A stretch of 27,198 bases of DNA from a virus. Within the stretch, counting starts at the first letter, position 1. The number at the start of each line of letters is the position of its first letter. The DNA is taken from IMG/VR virus record IMGVR_UViG_3300043409_001314, positions 1 to 27,198 of that record, one strand, 5' to 3'. Below the pieces are notes generated by a model. That model searched no databases. It was not told the DNA's origin and was given only the letters and a program-made list of their open reading frames with translations. The translations under genes and the position numbers were made by a program. This document shows positions 1 to 7,989 of this stretch, piece by piece.

Positions 1-57
1 GTGTTGGCGTCACCCACCCAAACCACATGAGACTCAATCTCAATAAGGTATACCACC

Positions 58-522
58 ATGCCAGAACAAGTTAAGCAGTTCACTTGGCAGGAGCTAGCAA
101 ACCAGCTAGGTGTAACGCGGCAGGCGCTGGTAAATTGGCGCAACATGCCAGGCGCTCCTGCCGACCGAGATCTGGCCGCATGGGATGAGTATGCCAAATC
201 TCATAACCTTGGAGCCAAGGGTGCGCGAGTAGCGGTTAGCGCCAGCCAGCTAAAGGAAGAAAAGACCAAGTGGGAGATTGAGATTCTAAAGAATAAGGAC
301 GCTAGGGATAAGCGTACCACGATTGAGCGCAGCGAGGTTAGCCAGTTACTGCTGCATATTGCCACCCAGTCGCGTACCATGCTTTATCAATTTCTTGAGA
401 CTGAGGCGCCACCTAAGCTAGATGGTCTGGCAGCAGTAGCCATGCGGCCGATCTTGCGCGAGATGGCCGACGCCATAGCCGATGCCCAGGCTGATCTGAT
501 AAACCAATTTGAGGACTTATGA
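58..522 (+). CDS. terS: Terminase small subunit (putative)
   Basis: Likely the DNA-recognition subunit of the packaging motor, which binds the phage packaging site and hands DNA to the large terminase. The 154-aa protein opens with a helix-turn-helix-like segment at about residues 8-30 (WQELANQLGVTRQALVNW), followed by a charged helical region rich in Lys and Glu (about 65-95) and a helical C-terminus that could oligomerise. Length and layout fit Nu1-type small terminases. Its stop overlaps the start of the large terminase (ATGA at 519-522), as is usual for the pair. The ATG at 58 has only a weak AAGG upstream. The call rests on the N-terminal HTH and the position directly before an unmistakable TerL; the sequence alone would be less certain. 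Confidence 0.8.
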   Translation: MPEQVKQFTWQELANQLGVTRQALVNWRNMPGAPADRDLAAWDEYAKSHNLGAKGARVAVSASQLKEEKTKWEIEILKNKDARDKRTTIERSEVSQLLLHIATQSRTMLYQFLETEAPPKLDGLAAVAMRPILREMADAIADAQADLINQFEDL

Positions 523-2318
523 GGCACGAGGAAGCTTTTCCTTCATGGCGTGCCGGCTGGAAAAAGCCAGACCGCCGGCGCATGTACGACTGGGCGCATG
601 ATCACCTTGTGCTGCCAACCAGCTACGCGCAGCCAGGGCGGTTTGATGTAAGTACGTCCAGGCATTTGATTGGCCCACTAGACGCCATTCAGAATGACCA
701 GATTAGGGAGGCTAGCTGGTGTGGCGCAATTCAGACCGGCAAGAGTTTGGTGGTCGAGGTTGGGATAGCCTGGGCGGCATGTAACTCCCCAGGGCCGATC
801 ATGTGGACAATGCAAACCGACGAAGACGCTAGGGAGCATTGCAACCAGCGTTTCATGGACATGCTCAAGGGCGTGCAACAGATCAGGGACATGCTGCCAT
901 TTGATAGGCACATGCGAACGATGACCGATATTTACTTTGGGCCGTTTTTTATGAGCGTGAACGGCGCTAACATTAACAATCTGCAGCGAGTTAGCGTAAG
1001 ATGGAAATTTAACAGTGAGGTCTGGCTTTGGAAACAAGGCTTGCTGGCTCATGCTCGTGGCCGTGTCTCAGCTTTTGAGCGTGCCGGTAATAGCAAGGTG
1101 ATTAACGAAAGCCAGGGCGGCAGCGCCGGCGATGATTTTGATTTAGCCTGGCAGGCTGGCAACCAACAGGTCTGGTCAGTCAAATGCTTTGGATGCGGCC
1201 AGCTTTCACCGCTAGCTTTTGCCGGCCGAAGCTTGACTGATCCAAGCAAATTGGCATGCGTTGTATGGGATGAAAAAGCAAGAAAAGCAGACGGCACTTG
1301 GAACATTGGCAGAGCAGCCGAAACGGCGCGGTGGCGCTGTCCGGCCTGCGGCATCGATCACGAGGACACGGCAAAGACCCGCGCAAGGTGGAATGCAGAA
1401 GGATCTTATATTGTGGGACGCCAAGATTCTGCAAAAAGTAATCAGAGTTTTAGATGGGAGGGGCTTGTGGCTCGTGAAATGGGGGCGCTCGTGGCACAAT
1501 TTCTTGAAGCTAGAAAAGCTCAAAAGCAGGGCGTGCCACAAGCGATGATGGATTTTACTCGGCAGCGCCGAGCATTGCCGTGGCAGGATGAAGATTTGAC
1601 CGAAGTAATTTTGCTTAAAGGATCTGGATATTTGCTATCACGACTTGATCCAAAAGAGTTAATTGATAACGAAGCTAAGCGCTTTGTCGTGATTGATAGG
1701 CAGCGTGATCACTTTTGGATTAACGTACGCGCATGGCGCCGAGATGGATCTAGCCGGCTGCTTTACTTTTCCAGAGTTACTACGCCAGAGCAATGCGAAG
1801 AAGTGCGCGAAACTTACGGCGTTGAGTCACAGCTTTGCTTTGAGGATGCCGGCTATTTTCCAGAAGGCGTTTATACTGACTGCGCCAGATACGGCTGGAC
1901 GGCATTAAAAGGAAGTGGTGACAACTATTTCCAGATCGAGATACGCGGCCAGAAAGTTAAGCGGCTTTGGTCTAACGCTTCTAAGATCCTGCATAACGGC
2001 AAACTGATCCCCTTGTTTCACTGGGCGTCAGATCCGGTAAAGGATGCGCTGTACAATTTGCGCAGCGGCCGAGGCGCAATCTGGGAAACGCCAGACGACG
2101 TAGCCGGCGAATACGCCAACCAGCTTAGCGGTGACCATAAAAAGCAACGTGTGAATCAGCGCACCGGCCGGCCGGAGTGGCGCTGGACTCGCCGGCACGC
2201 TAACCATGCTCACGATCTGGAGGCTATGCAAACGGTAGTGGCCATGATGCTTTCAATACTTTCTGCACCGGAAGCTGGCCAAGAAGCGCCAGAGGTGGTA
2301 GCACTTTTACCGCAATAA
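519..2318 (+). CDS. terL: Terminase large subunit, lambda GpA type
   Basis: ATP-driven DNA translocase and endonuclease that packages the genome into the prohead. The Walker A loop GAIQTGKS is at residues 69-76. The C-terminal nuclease domain shows acidic residues in the expected places: VIDRQ around D393, FEDAG around D443 and HAHDLEAM with D566. Between ATPase and nuclease lie two CxxC pairs, C223/C226 (CFGC) and C274/C277 (CPAC), which look like a zinc knuckle; such an insertion occurs in GpA-type terminases. The length of 599 aa is normal for the GpA family. It starts inside the end of the small terminase gene, with GAGG a few bases before the ATG, so the two are probably translationally coupled. 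Confidence 0.95.
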   Translation: MRHEEAFPSWRAGWKKPDRRRMYDWAHDHLVLPTSYAQPGRFDVSTSRHLIGPLDAIQNDQIREASWCGAIQTGKSLVVEVGIAWAACNSPGPIMWTMQTDEDAREHCNQRFMDMLKGVQQIRDMLPFDRHMRTMTDIYFGPFFMSVNGANINNLQRVSVRWKFNSEVWLWKQGLLAHARGRVSAFERAGNSKVINESQGGSAGDDFDLAWQAGNQQVWSVKCFGCGQLSPLAFAGRSLTDPSKLACVVWDEKARKADGTWNIGRAAETARWRCPACGIDHEDTAKTRARWNAEGSYIVGRQDSAKSNQSFRWEGLVAREMGALVAQFLEARKAQKQGVPQAMMDFTRQRRALPWQDEDLTEVILLKGSGYLLSRLDPKELIDNEAKRFVVIDRQRDHFWINVRAWRRDGSSRLLYFSRVTTPEQCEEVRETYGVESQLCFEDAGYFPEGVYTDCARYGWTALKGSGDNYFQIEIRGQKVKRLWSNASKILHNGKLIPLFHWASDPVKDALYNLRSGRGAIWETPDDVAGEYANQLSGDHKKQRVNQRTGRPEWRWTRRHANHAHDLEAMQTVVAMMLSILSAPEAGQEAPEVVALLPQ

Positions 2319-2325
2319 AAACAAC

Positions 2326-3006
2326 ATGAACATCACCGACAAAGTAACGCAGGCACTTGATGCCAATTCGCCAGAGGATAAACTGCAACTTATGACCGCA
2401 CCCTGGGGGGCTATTGCTAGCCGTGTACCAGGCTGGTCAAGAGTTATACATTACCTCTTTTTCAAATCAGTGTTCCAAGCTATGCCTGAGATCAAAACCG
2501 TTTTGATCCTTGGTGTATATATGGGGCGTGATATCACAATCATGCTCGATGTATGCGCCGGCCGAGCGTTACAAGTGGTGGGCGTTGATCGTTTTGCTGA
2601 TCAGCCATGCGATGATTGGGCGCCAGAAAAGAAAGGTCAGACTTGGGCTGAGTCTGGCTTTGGTGATGCACCAGATATAAAGAAAGCGCTTGATAACATT
2701 AACCCGCAGGAGCCACATCAAGTTAAGTTAATACAATCTGACAGCGCGGTTTTCTTGGCTAACGTAACTGGGCAATTTGATTTTATCTATATTGATACTA
2801 GCCACGACTACGATACGGTTAAACGCGAGATCGAGGCAGTGCGCAAACTTTGCCACCCTGGTACATTACTTGCCGGTGATGATTTTATAAACGAGGGCAA
2901 AGAATGGTGGGGCGTTGATCGTGCAGTTGGTGACAGTTTCAAACCACAAACCGCAAGCGTGCTTGGCCAGATGATCTGGTACGGTGCTGCTGCTGATCTC
3001 AAATGA
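2326..3006 (+). CDS. Class I SAM-dependent methyltransferase
   Basis: A 226-aa protein with a Rossmann-type methyltransferase core. The glycine-rich SAM loop is near VLILGVYMGRD (about residues 59-69), the acidic end of strand 2 is VVGVDRF, and the strand-4 motif is FDFIYIDTSHDYDTV, typical of Methyltransf_24/CmcI-like enzymes that often modify sugars or small molecules. The sequence AGDDF follows at the next strand. It does not look like a DNA methylase, because no DPPY or PCQ-type motif is visible. It lies between terL and the connector gene and overlaps the next, glycosyltransferase-like gene by ATGA, so the two probably act together on a glycan or another cell-surface or virion target. 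The ATG follows an AAAAACAAC leader without Shine-Dalgarno. The substrate is unknown. Confidence 0.75.
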   Translation: MNITDKVTQALDANSPEDKLQLMTAPWGAIASRVPGWSRVIHYLFFKSVFQAMPEIKTVLILGVYMGRDITIMLDVCAGRALQVVGVDRFADQPCDDWAPEKKGQTWAESGFGDAPDIKKALDNINPQEPHQVKLIQSDSAVFLANVTGQFDFIYIDTSHDYDTVKREIEAVRKLCHPGTLLAGDDFINEGKEWWGVDRAVGDSFKPQTASVLGQMIWYGAAADLK

Positions 3007-3728
3007 GTACCGCCATAATTATTACAGGGGAAATGCGCAGTTTTGAGCGCTGCATTAAGAATTTGGAATGGCAAGTTTTCAGACACTTTCCAGACGCTAA
3101 GTTTTACGTAGCGCCGGCAGATGATGAGGATGCTAGTAAAGCCGAGTTGCTGCGCGAAAAGCATGAGCATGTTTGGATCAAGCCGGTTACCCAGCCAGAG
3201 ATGGTAATGCCCCCAGGCTGTCCAACGACATGGACGCCAGGGCAATTCTACATGCACGAGCCGTACCATATCTCAGTGCCACCAACTGCGGTGATCGGTC
3301 AGCTTTGGTCATTACGTGAGGGCTGGCATTTATACGAGTCAGCTAATGATCCGGCTGATGTAATCATACGTTGCCGGCCAGATCTCTGGTTTCATAATTT
3401 TGTGATGCCTGGTGGGCTTTATACAGAAGGCACGGCGCTAGTAGCATACACGCCTTGGTGGGGCCGCTTTGGCGGTATAAATGATAGGTTTGCCATTATG
3501 GGTAAATACGCAGCCAGCAGCTATTTTAACACCTATACAAAATTGCCTTATTTGATTGAGTACGGATGCCCACTGCACCCTGAGTCTTTAGTAAAGGCCT
3601 CATTAGAAGCTGGCGGCAATTATGTTAGTGCTGATTTGCTGGCCGAGTTCAGCACGTTACGCAAAAACGGAGAAATGAGGATGCCAGAAATAACGGCCAT
3701 TGATCGGCATCATCATCTCAGGAGTTGA
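3003..3728 (+). CDS. Glycosyltransferase-like protein
   Basis: A 241-aa protein resembling the polysaccharide-biosynthesis glycosyltransferase-like family whose members begin with an 'ALVISGQLRSFE'-type strand; here it is AIIITGEMRSFERC (residues 4-17). Other family marks are a central VIGQLWSLREGWHLYE helix, the IIRCRPDLWF segment with R125-P126-D127, the INDRFAIMGKYAASSYF segment (about 159-175) and the late HPESLVKASL helix (about 192-201). No classical DxD is obvious and the donor sugar cannot be told. The start overlaps the methyltransferase stop (ATGA), suggesting coupled expression and a shared pathway. A gene of this kind inside a head-assembly cluster is an accessory insertion; a virion or host-surface glycan is the likely target, by inference. 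Confidence 0.6.
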   Translation: MSTAIIITGEMRSFERCIKNLEWQVFRHFPDAKFYVAPADDEDASKAELLREKHEHVWIKPVTQPEMVMPPGCPTTWTPGQFYMHEPYHISVPPTAVIGQLWSLREGWHLYESANDPADVIIRCRPDLWFHNFVMPGGLYTEGTALVAYTPWWGRFGGINDRFAIMGKYAASSYFNTYTKLPYLIEYGCPLHPESLVKASLEAGGNYVSADLLAEFSTLRKNGEMRMPEITAIDRHHHLRS

Positions 3729-3778
3729 CCTAACGACCAACAACGGCGCGGCTTTGTCGCTGCTCCATGTTGTAAACG

Positions 3779-4114
3779 GTGGCTCTGGAAATATCTGGGG
3801 TCACCGTTTTCAGCGTAATTGACCAAAGGCTTGCTGGTATGATTGTCCAGCTAGCTAATATCCTGATCAGGCAGGCCAATAAAACAAATAACCCAAGGGC
3901 TTACCTTGATGATTTGATAACGTCAAAGCTCACGACTGCCAGCGGTCAAGGTGGCGTCATCACTAGCACTAGCGTCAACGGCAAGTCTGTTACGTTTCAA
4001 GCTGCTACTGGTACGACTGTTGCAGATTTTATGAACGCAGCAGAGTTGGCATTGCAATCATTAGAGGCTGGCTTACTTAGAGTACCGCGCAACACATACG
4101 GACTTTTACGCTAA
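3779..4114 (+). CDS. gpW-like head-tail connector (putative)
   Basis: Small protein in the exact place of lambda W, between terL and the portal gene. It consists of predicted helices (around LAGMIVQLANILIRQANK), a beta segment with SVNGKSVTFQ and a C-terminal helix with ADFMNAAELALQSLEAG. That arrangement, a basic turn with a short hairpin followed by a helix that measures out Leu residues, matches gpW-like joining proteins, which plug the portal after packaging. The 5' end is uncertain. The listed start is a GTG shortly after an in-frame stop at 3773-3775. An ATG at 3839 with AAAGG upstream would give 91 aa, nearer to the usual size. The stop is adjacent to the portal start. Confidence 0.55.
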   Translation: MALEISGVTVFSVIDQRLAGMIVQLANILIRQANKTNNPRAYLDDLITSKLTTASGQGGVITSTSVNGKSVTFQAATGTTVADFMNAAELALQSLEAGLLRVPRNTYGLLR

Positions 4115-5985
4115 TGAATAAATTACAGGCTACGGCTGCCAAGTGGCTCGGACTTTCTTACTTGGTAGATGCTGCCAATTATCAGATGCGCTTGCGCCGG
4201 CCTATTGAAGCGCCGACGGTGAACACGATTGCTAAAGAGGTTAATCAATCCGATTGGCTGACGCTGTTATCAGATTCGCGCAAACTGTATTGCAATCTTG
4301 GCCCAGTCACCGGCGCCATCGATGACAAAGCAACCTACTCAATCGGCCGCGCATGGAATCCAATTTATACCGGCCAAGATCGTGAATGGGGTAAGACGGC
4401 AGAAAAGTGGCTGCGTGAAGAATGGTATCCAATGGCTGACGCTCGTGGCTCAATGTTTGATTTTAAGACTGATCTTTTCTTGATGTCAGTCTGCACAGAT
4501 CGTGATGGTGAGATCTATATTTTCCTAACGCAGTCCAAAGATGGCTGGCCGCAAATTCAATTACTTCCGGCGCACATGATTGGTCAGCGCAATGTGCCAG
4601 ATGGTATCTTGCGCGAGGGGCCATATAAAGGCCTAAGAATGATTCAAGGTGTGGTAACCAATGACGTTGGCCGTGCTGTAGCATATCAGATCTTGGGCGA
4701 AGTAGCTGCCGGCGATTACTTTTTAAGCGCTCGTGATTTAATCCAAGTATTTGACCCTCGGTGGCCAGATCAAGTTAGAGGCTTTCCAGTTTTTATGCAT
4801 GCGCTGCTTGATCTTAAGGATCTGCGCACCGTGCAAGGTTACGAGAAGATGGCAGCGCAAATCATGTCCAGCATTGGCTTGATCGAGTGGAATGAGCAGG
4901 GCGCCCCTGACCCTGGCGATCCCATGAATCTGCTAACACGCGGCGTAACCGCGCAGCCTAATTCTTTACCGTCTGTCACGACTCAGGACTTTACCGGAGG
5001 CACCGCGCATTTCTTCCGTTCAAATTCTGGCAGCAAGCTGGAAGGTCTAAAAAATGATCGCCCAGGCATTGCTGTTTCTGAGTTTATGGATCGGCTTATT
5101 CGCAATGCATGCGTAGGCGCCGGCTGGCCGTATGAGCTAACTTGGGATGCCAGCAAACTTGGTGGCGCCAATGTGCGACTCTTAATTGCCAAAGCCATGC
5201 GTGCCGTTGAGGACAGGCAAGATCTACTCCTGCCAGTTGCTCGGCGCTGCGTAGGCTATGCGGTGGCAAAGGCTATTAAGGAAGGTATCTTGCAGCCTAA
5301 CGATGAGTGGTATGCCTGGCGCTTTACGCTACCGGCTAGGATGACGGCTGATTATGGCCGGCAAGCGGCTGCGGATCTGGCAGACTATCAGGCCGGCATT
5401 ACCAACCTAGGCGATATCTTGGCTGAGGAAGGTAAGGATCTGGCTACGCACATCAAAGAACGTGCTGAAGAAAATGAGATGCTACGTGAAGCAGGCATGC
5501 TGCCTGAGACTAATGGCAATGAATCAAAAAAAGAGGAAGAAGAAGTAAAGCCAGTAGCGCCTGAATCTGATGATGCTGACGAAGTTGCAATTGATGCTAA
5601 CTGTCCAATTGAAACGCAGGACGTAAAAGCTAATTTAATTAATCGATCTAACGCTATTGATCTTGCGCGATACGGCCCAGCAAATCCATTACAGCCTAAT
5701 GATGCATACTGGCAAGCAAAGGCTGACCAGTTTAAGACTACAGTAGCCGAAGCCAAAACTATGCGCTGCGGTAATTGCGCCGGCTTTAATCAATCGCCCA
5801 GGATAAAAGCCTGCATCGATGCTGGCATCGGCGCTGATGCTAGTGAAGTTGAGATGGCCGGTGACTTAGGTTATTGCGAAGTGTTTGACTTTAAGTGTGC
5901 TGCAAAACGTACATGTGATGCATGGATCGTAGGCGGCCCAATCACTAAGGATCAAGCAGTTGACCAAAGTACTTTAACTAAATGA
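4114..5985 (+). CDS. Portal protein with C-terminal cysteine-rich domain
   Basis: Forms the dodecameric portal ring at one head vertex through which DNA passes. Residues about 1-450 look like lambda gpB-type portals: an N-terminal YQMRLRRP region, WLTLLSDSRKLYCN, RDLIQVFDPRWPDQVRGFPVF and GGANVRLLIAKAMRAVEDRQ. A Lys/Glu-rich linker follows (about 465-490). The last 130 residues carry a separate module with six cysteines: C552, C555, C567, C588, C595 and C601, in the order CGNC, KAC, GYC, FKC and RTC. This module resembles a domain I recall from other aquatic phages, in some as a separate protein; it may bind metal or an iron-sulfur cluster. At 623 aa it is longer than a plain gpB portal. Its end overlaps the protease gene by ATGA. 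Confidence 0.88.
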   Translation: MNKLQATAAKWLGLSYLVDAANYQMRLRRPIEAPTVNTIAKEVNQSDWLTLLSDSRKLYCNLGPVTGAIDDKATYSIGRAWNPIYTGQDREWGKTAEKWLREEWYPMADARGSMFDFKTDLFLMSVCTDRDGEIYIFLTQSKDGWPQIQLLPAHMIGQRNVPDGILREGPYKGLRMIQGVVTNDVGRAVAYQILGEVAAGDYFLSARDLIQVFDPRWPDQVRGFPVFMHALLDLKDLRTVQGYEKMAAQIMSSIGLIEWNEQGAPDPGDPMNLLTRGVTAQPNSLPSVTTQDFTGGTAHFFRSNSGSKLEGLKNDRPGIAVSEFMDRLIRNACVGAGWPYELTWDASKLGGANVRLLIAKAMRAVEDRQDLLLPVARRCVGYAVAKAIKEGILQPNDEWYAWRFTLPARMTADYGRQAAADLADYQAGITNLGDILAEEGKDLATHIKERAEENEMLREAGMLPETNGNESKKEEEEVKPVAPESDDADEVAIDANCPIETQDVKANLINRSNAIDLARYGPANPLQPNDAYWQAKADQFKTTVAEAKTMRCGNCAGFNQSPRIKACIDAGIGADASEVEMAGDLGYCEVFDFKCAAKRTCDAWIVGGPITKDQAVDQSTLTK

Positions 5986-7001
5986 CGCAACAACCTGATC
6001 ACATTTGCTTTCAGCAGATTCAATTTGCTGCCGTCACACGCAACGGCTTTTCCGACGTGTCAATTTTGACCGCCGGCGAGGCTGATGGCCACGGCGTTAT
6101 GGTCGATGAGGAAACTATTAACGATTTTATGAAGTTATCGATGGGTAAAACCATCCCAGCTTACCTTACGCATGCCGGCGCAGTCGATGCTAATGGCCGG
6201 CCAGTTGATCGGCTAGGCAAAGAGATTGGGATGTTCTCTGGTTTCTATCGCGACGGCATGAAAGTGCGTGCCAAGAATTTTAAGTTTCTGCAAAGTTTCA
6301 TCGACAGTGAGCCTAAAGCATACGCCACGCTCATTGAGATGGCGCAGAATTTTAGCGATAAGCTTGGCATCAGCCCAGTCTTACAGCAGATCCGCAATTG
6401 GGTGATGGGTGATGGTAGCGAAGTGCCAGCAGACGGTGAACGCCCAGAAGGTGCAGCCGGCATGCTACCGATTATGCGCATCCTGGGCATTAAGTCTTTA
6501 GATTTTGTACAGCAACCCGCTGCCAACATTGGTCTTTTTGAGGCTAAAGTTGACGCAACACCTATTATTATGAATCCCGAATCAGTACTTTTGTCAGTCC
6601 ACACCGCTGCTCTTTCCGCTAAAGACGGCGAGATCACCGTTTTGTCTACAGCCCACAAAGATAGCATCGTTGCCTTAGAAGCTAAGCACGCTGATGAGAT
6701 TGTGGCGCTCGGTGCCAAGTTGAGCGATGCAATTGCCAAGCTTAGCGTAGCTACCGAAAGCGAAAAAGCGCTCAACGCTGCTCTTGCTGCTAAAACGCAA
6801 GAGGCTGAAATGGCCGCCAAGTACGACATGCGTAAAGCCGGCGCCCCTGCTCTTGAGATCGCGCTGCAATCGCACACCAATGCTGGCGTGCCTGCCCCTG
6901 CGGTGGGTGACCACGCTAAGTGGGCGCAATTTATCGAGCTATCTAAGACCGACGCGGCTGCTGCTGCGACCTTCAAGGCTAAATATTTATCCCGCAAGTA
7001 A
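5982..7001 (+). CDS. Prohead maturation protease fused to scaffold
   Basis: Capsid maturation protease with an internal scaffold. Residues about 1-190 form a serine-protease-like domain: H64 in IPAYLTHAG and a candidate serine in FSDKLGISPVL (S131, with S125 as alternative) fit phage prohead proteases with a His/Ser pair. The conserved-looking segment ILGIKSLDFVQQPAANIGLF ends the domain. Residues about 215-285 are Ala/Glu/Lys-rich heptad-like sequence (KHADEIVALGAKL and following), suited to a coiled-coil scaffold core. The C-terminal piece may bind the coat protein. It overlaps the portal stop and is followed 25 bp later by the major capsid gene, the classical order portal-protease/scaffold-coat. 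I cannot decide the catalytic serine without an alignment. Confidence 0.82.
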   Translation: MTQQPDHICFQQIQFAAVTRNGFSDVSILTAGEADGHGVMVDEETINDFMKLSMGKTIPAYLTHAGAVDANGRPVDRLGKEIGMFSGFYRDGMKVRAKNFKFLQSFIDSEPKAYATLIEMAQNFSDKLGISPVLQQIRNWVMGDGSEVPADGERPEGAAGMLPIMRILGIKSLDFVQQPAANIGLFEAKVDATPIIMNPESVLLSVHTAALSAKDGEITVLSTAHKDSIVALEAKHADEIVALGAKLSDAIAKLSVATESEKALNAALAAKTQEAEMAAKYDMRKAGAPALEIALQSHTNAGVPAPAVGDHAKWAQFIELSKTDAAAAATFKAKYLSRK

Positions 7002-7026
7002 CCCTTAATTTAACTAACTCACTACT

Positions 7027-7911
7027 ATGGCTACAAATGCATTAAATGGTGTCTTCATGACACGTATCGCCCAGCTTACCCTGGACGCTCTCCTTACTTC
7101 TAAGCTTCCCCTCATGTCCATGTGGACTGATTTCAGCGCAGAGGTAGTTCCCTACGGCAATGCCGTAACCACGCGCTATCCTAACGCTGTTTCGGCTGTT
7201 GATTTTTCGACGACCAAAACGCAGATCTCGGCTAACACCGTTGCTCGCACCATTACGCTTGATAAATATATTGGCATTCCGATCAGCTTTACCGACACTG
7301 AAGTTTCCTTCTCTGACGTTAAGCTTTCCGAGATGTTCGTGCAGCCTGCTCTCGTTGCGTTGTTTGAAAACGTAATGGCGACCAGCCAAGCGCTGATTAC
7401 TCCTGCCAACTACTCCAGCAACACCGTCCTTGCAGCCGCTAACTTTAGCGCTGCTAACGTCGCTGGTATCTGCTCTACGCAGAACGGCTTGAAGGTTCCC
7501 CAGGGGCGTCGTACGATTGTCGCCCCTCCTTCTTATGCGCTTACGCTTAAGAAAGATAGCGCCGTCCAAGCTGCTTATGCTTACGGCTCTGCTCAAGCGA
7601 TCCAAACCGGCCGTCTTCCTGACGTTTATGGTTACCAGATCCAAGAGTGGAATGGCACGATCCCGACCACGAATAACTTGGCGGCCTATGCGTTTGCTCC
7701 TCAAGCGCTGCTCGTTGCTGCTCGTCCTCCTGCACTGCCACGTAACTGGTACGGTGAAGTTTCTAACGTCACCGATCCTGATACCGGCTTGACCATCCAG
7801 ATCCGCGATTATTACAATGGCGTATCGCAAGTCACCGAGTGGTGCTTTATCTATGGCGCGGCTGTTGGTAACCCTGGTAACCTCACCCGCATCACTAACG
7901 TCGCTGAGTAA
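7027..7911 (+). CDS. Major capsid protein
   Basis: Main shell protein, 294 aa, placed after the protease/scaffold gene and before a strong terminator. It has the look of HK97-fold coat proteins of the P22-like branch: an N-terminal helix (VFMTRIAQLTLDALL), a beta-rich A/P-domain with TVARTITLDKYIGIPISFTD (residues about 72-91), a helix with LFENVMATSQALI, and a late domain with RRTIVAPPSYALTLKKD and VYGYQIQEW. Codons differ visibly from neighbouring genes, with many GCT, CGT, AAC and ACC and no GCCGGC word in the gene. This fits selection for high expression. The start lacks a Shine-Dalgarno sequence (leader TAACTAACTCACTACT). Identification rests on position and overall pattern, as no short diagnostic motif exists. 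Confidence 0.85.
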   Translation: MATNALNGVFMTRIAQLTLDALLTSKLPLMSMWTDFSAEVVPYGNAVTTRYPNAVSAVDFSTTKTQISANTVARTITLDKYIGIPISFTDTEVSFSDVKLSEMFVQPALVALFENVMATSQALITPANYSSNTVLAAANFSAANVAGICSTQNGLKVPQGRRTIVAPPSYALTLKKDSAVQAAYAYGSAQAIQTGRLPDVYGYQIQEWNGTIPTTNNLAAYAFAPQALLVAARPPALPRNWYGEVSNVTDPDTGLTIQIRDYYNGVSQVTEWCFIYGAAVGNPGNLTRITNVAE

Positions 7912-7942
7912 TCAGAAGCCTGGCAATAGGCTAGACAGTCTT

Positions 7943-7973
7943 AAGACCACCGAATTGCCTCGGTGGTTTTTCT
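7943..7973 (+). terminator. Rho-independent terminator after capsid gene
   Basis: A perfect 8-bp stem, ACCACCGA at 7946-7953 and TCGGTGGT at 7960-7967, closes a 6-base loop. The stem is extended by AAG/TTT pairing at its foot and leads straight into a T run at 7967-7971. It lies 34 bp after the capsid stop. It should separate high-level capsid transcription from downstream genes, or act as a partial terminator, since no clear promoter is visible before the next gene 17 bp on. Confidence 0.85.
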
Positions 7974-7989
7974 TTAATCCAACAACAAC

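Noticed and set aside
1-57. Promoter or packaging site before the small terminase.
   Set aside because: Only 57 bp are visible and they show no clear promoter or repeated site; cos or pac lies outside or cannot be recognised.
3700-3822. 40-aa ORF starting with TTG between the glycosyltransferase-like and gpW-like genes.
   Set aside because: No Shine-Dalgarno, no recognisable motif and full overlap with the candidate connector start; kept only as a boundary question.
6245-7830. Long - strand open frames of 250 and 262 aa opposite the protease and capsid genes.
   Set aside because: They lie wholly opposite well-supported genes and have low-complexity or Arg/Ser-rich composition typical of antisense reading.
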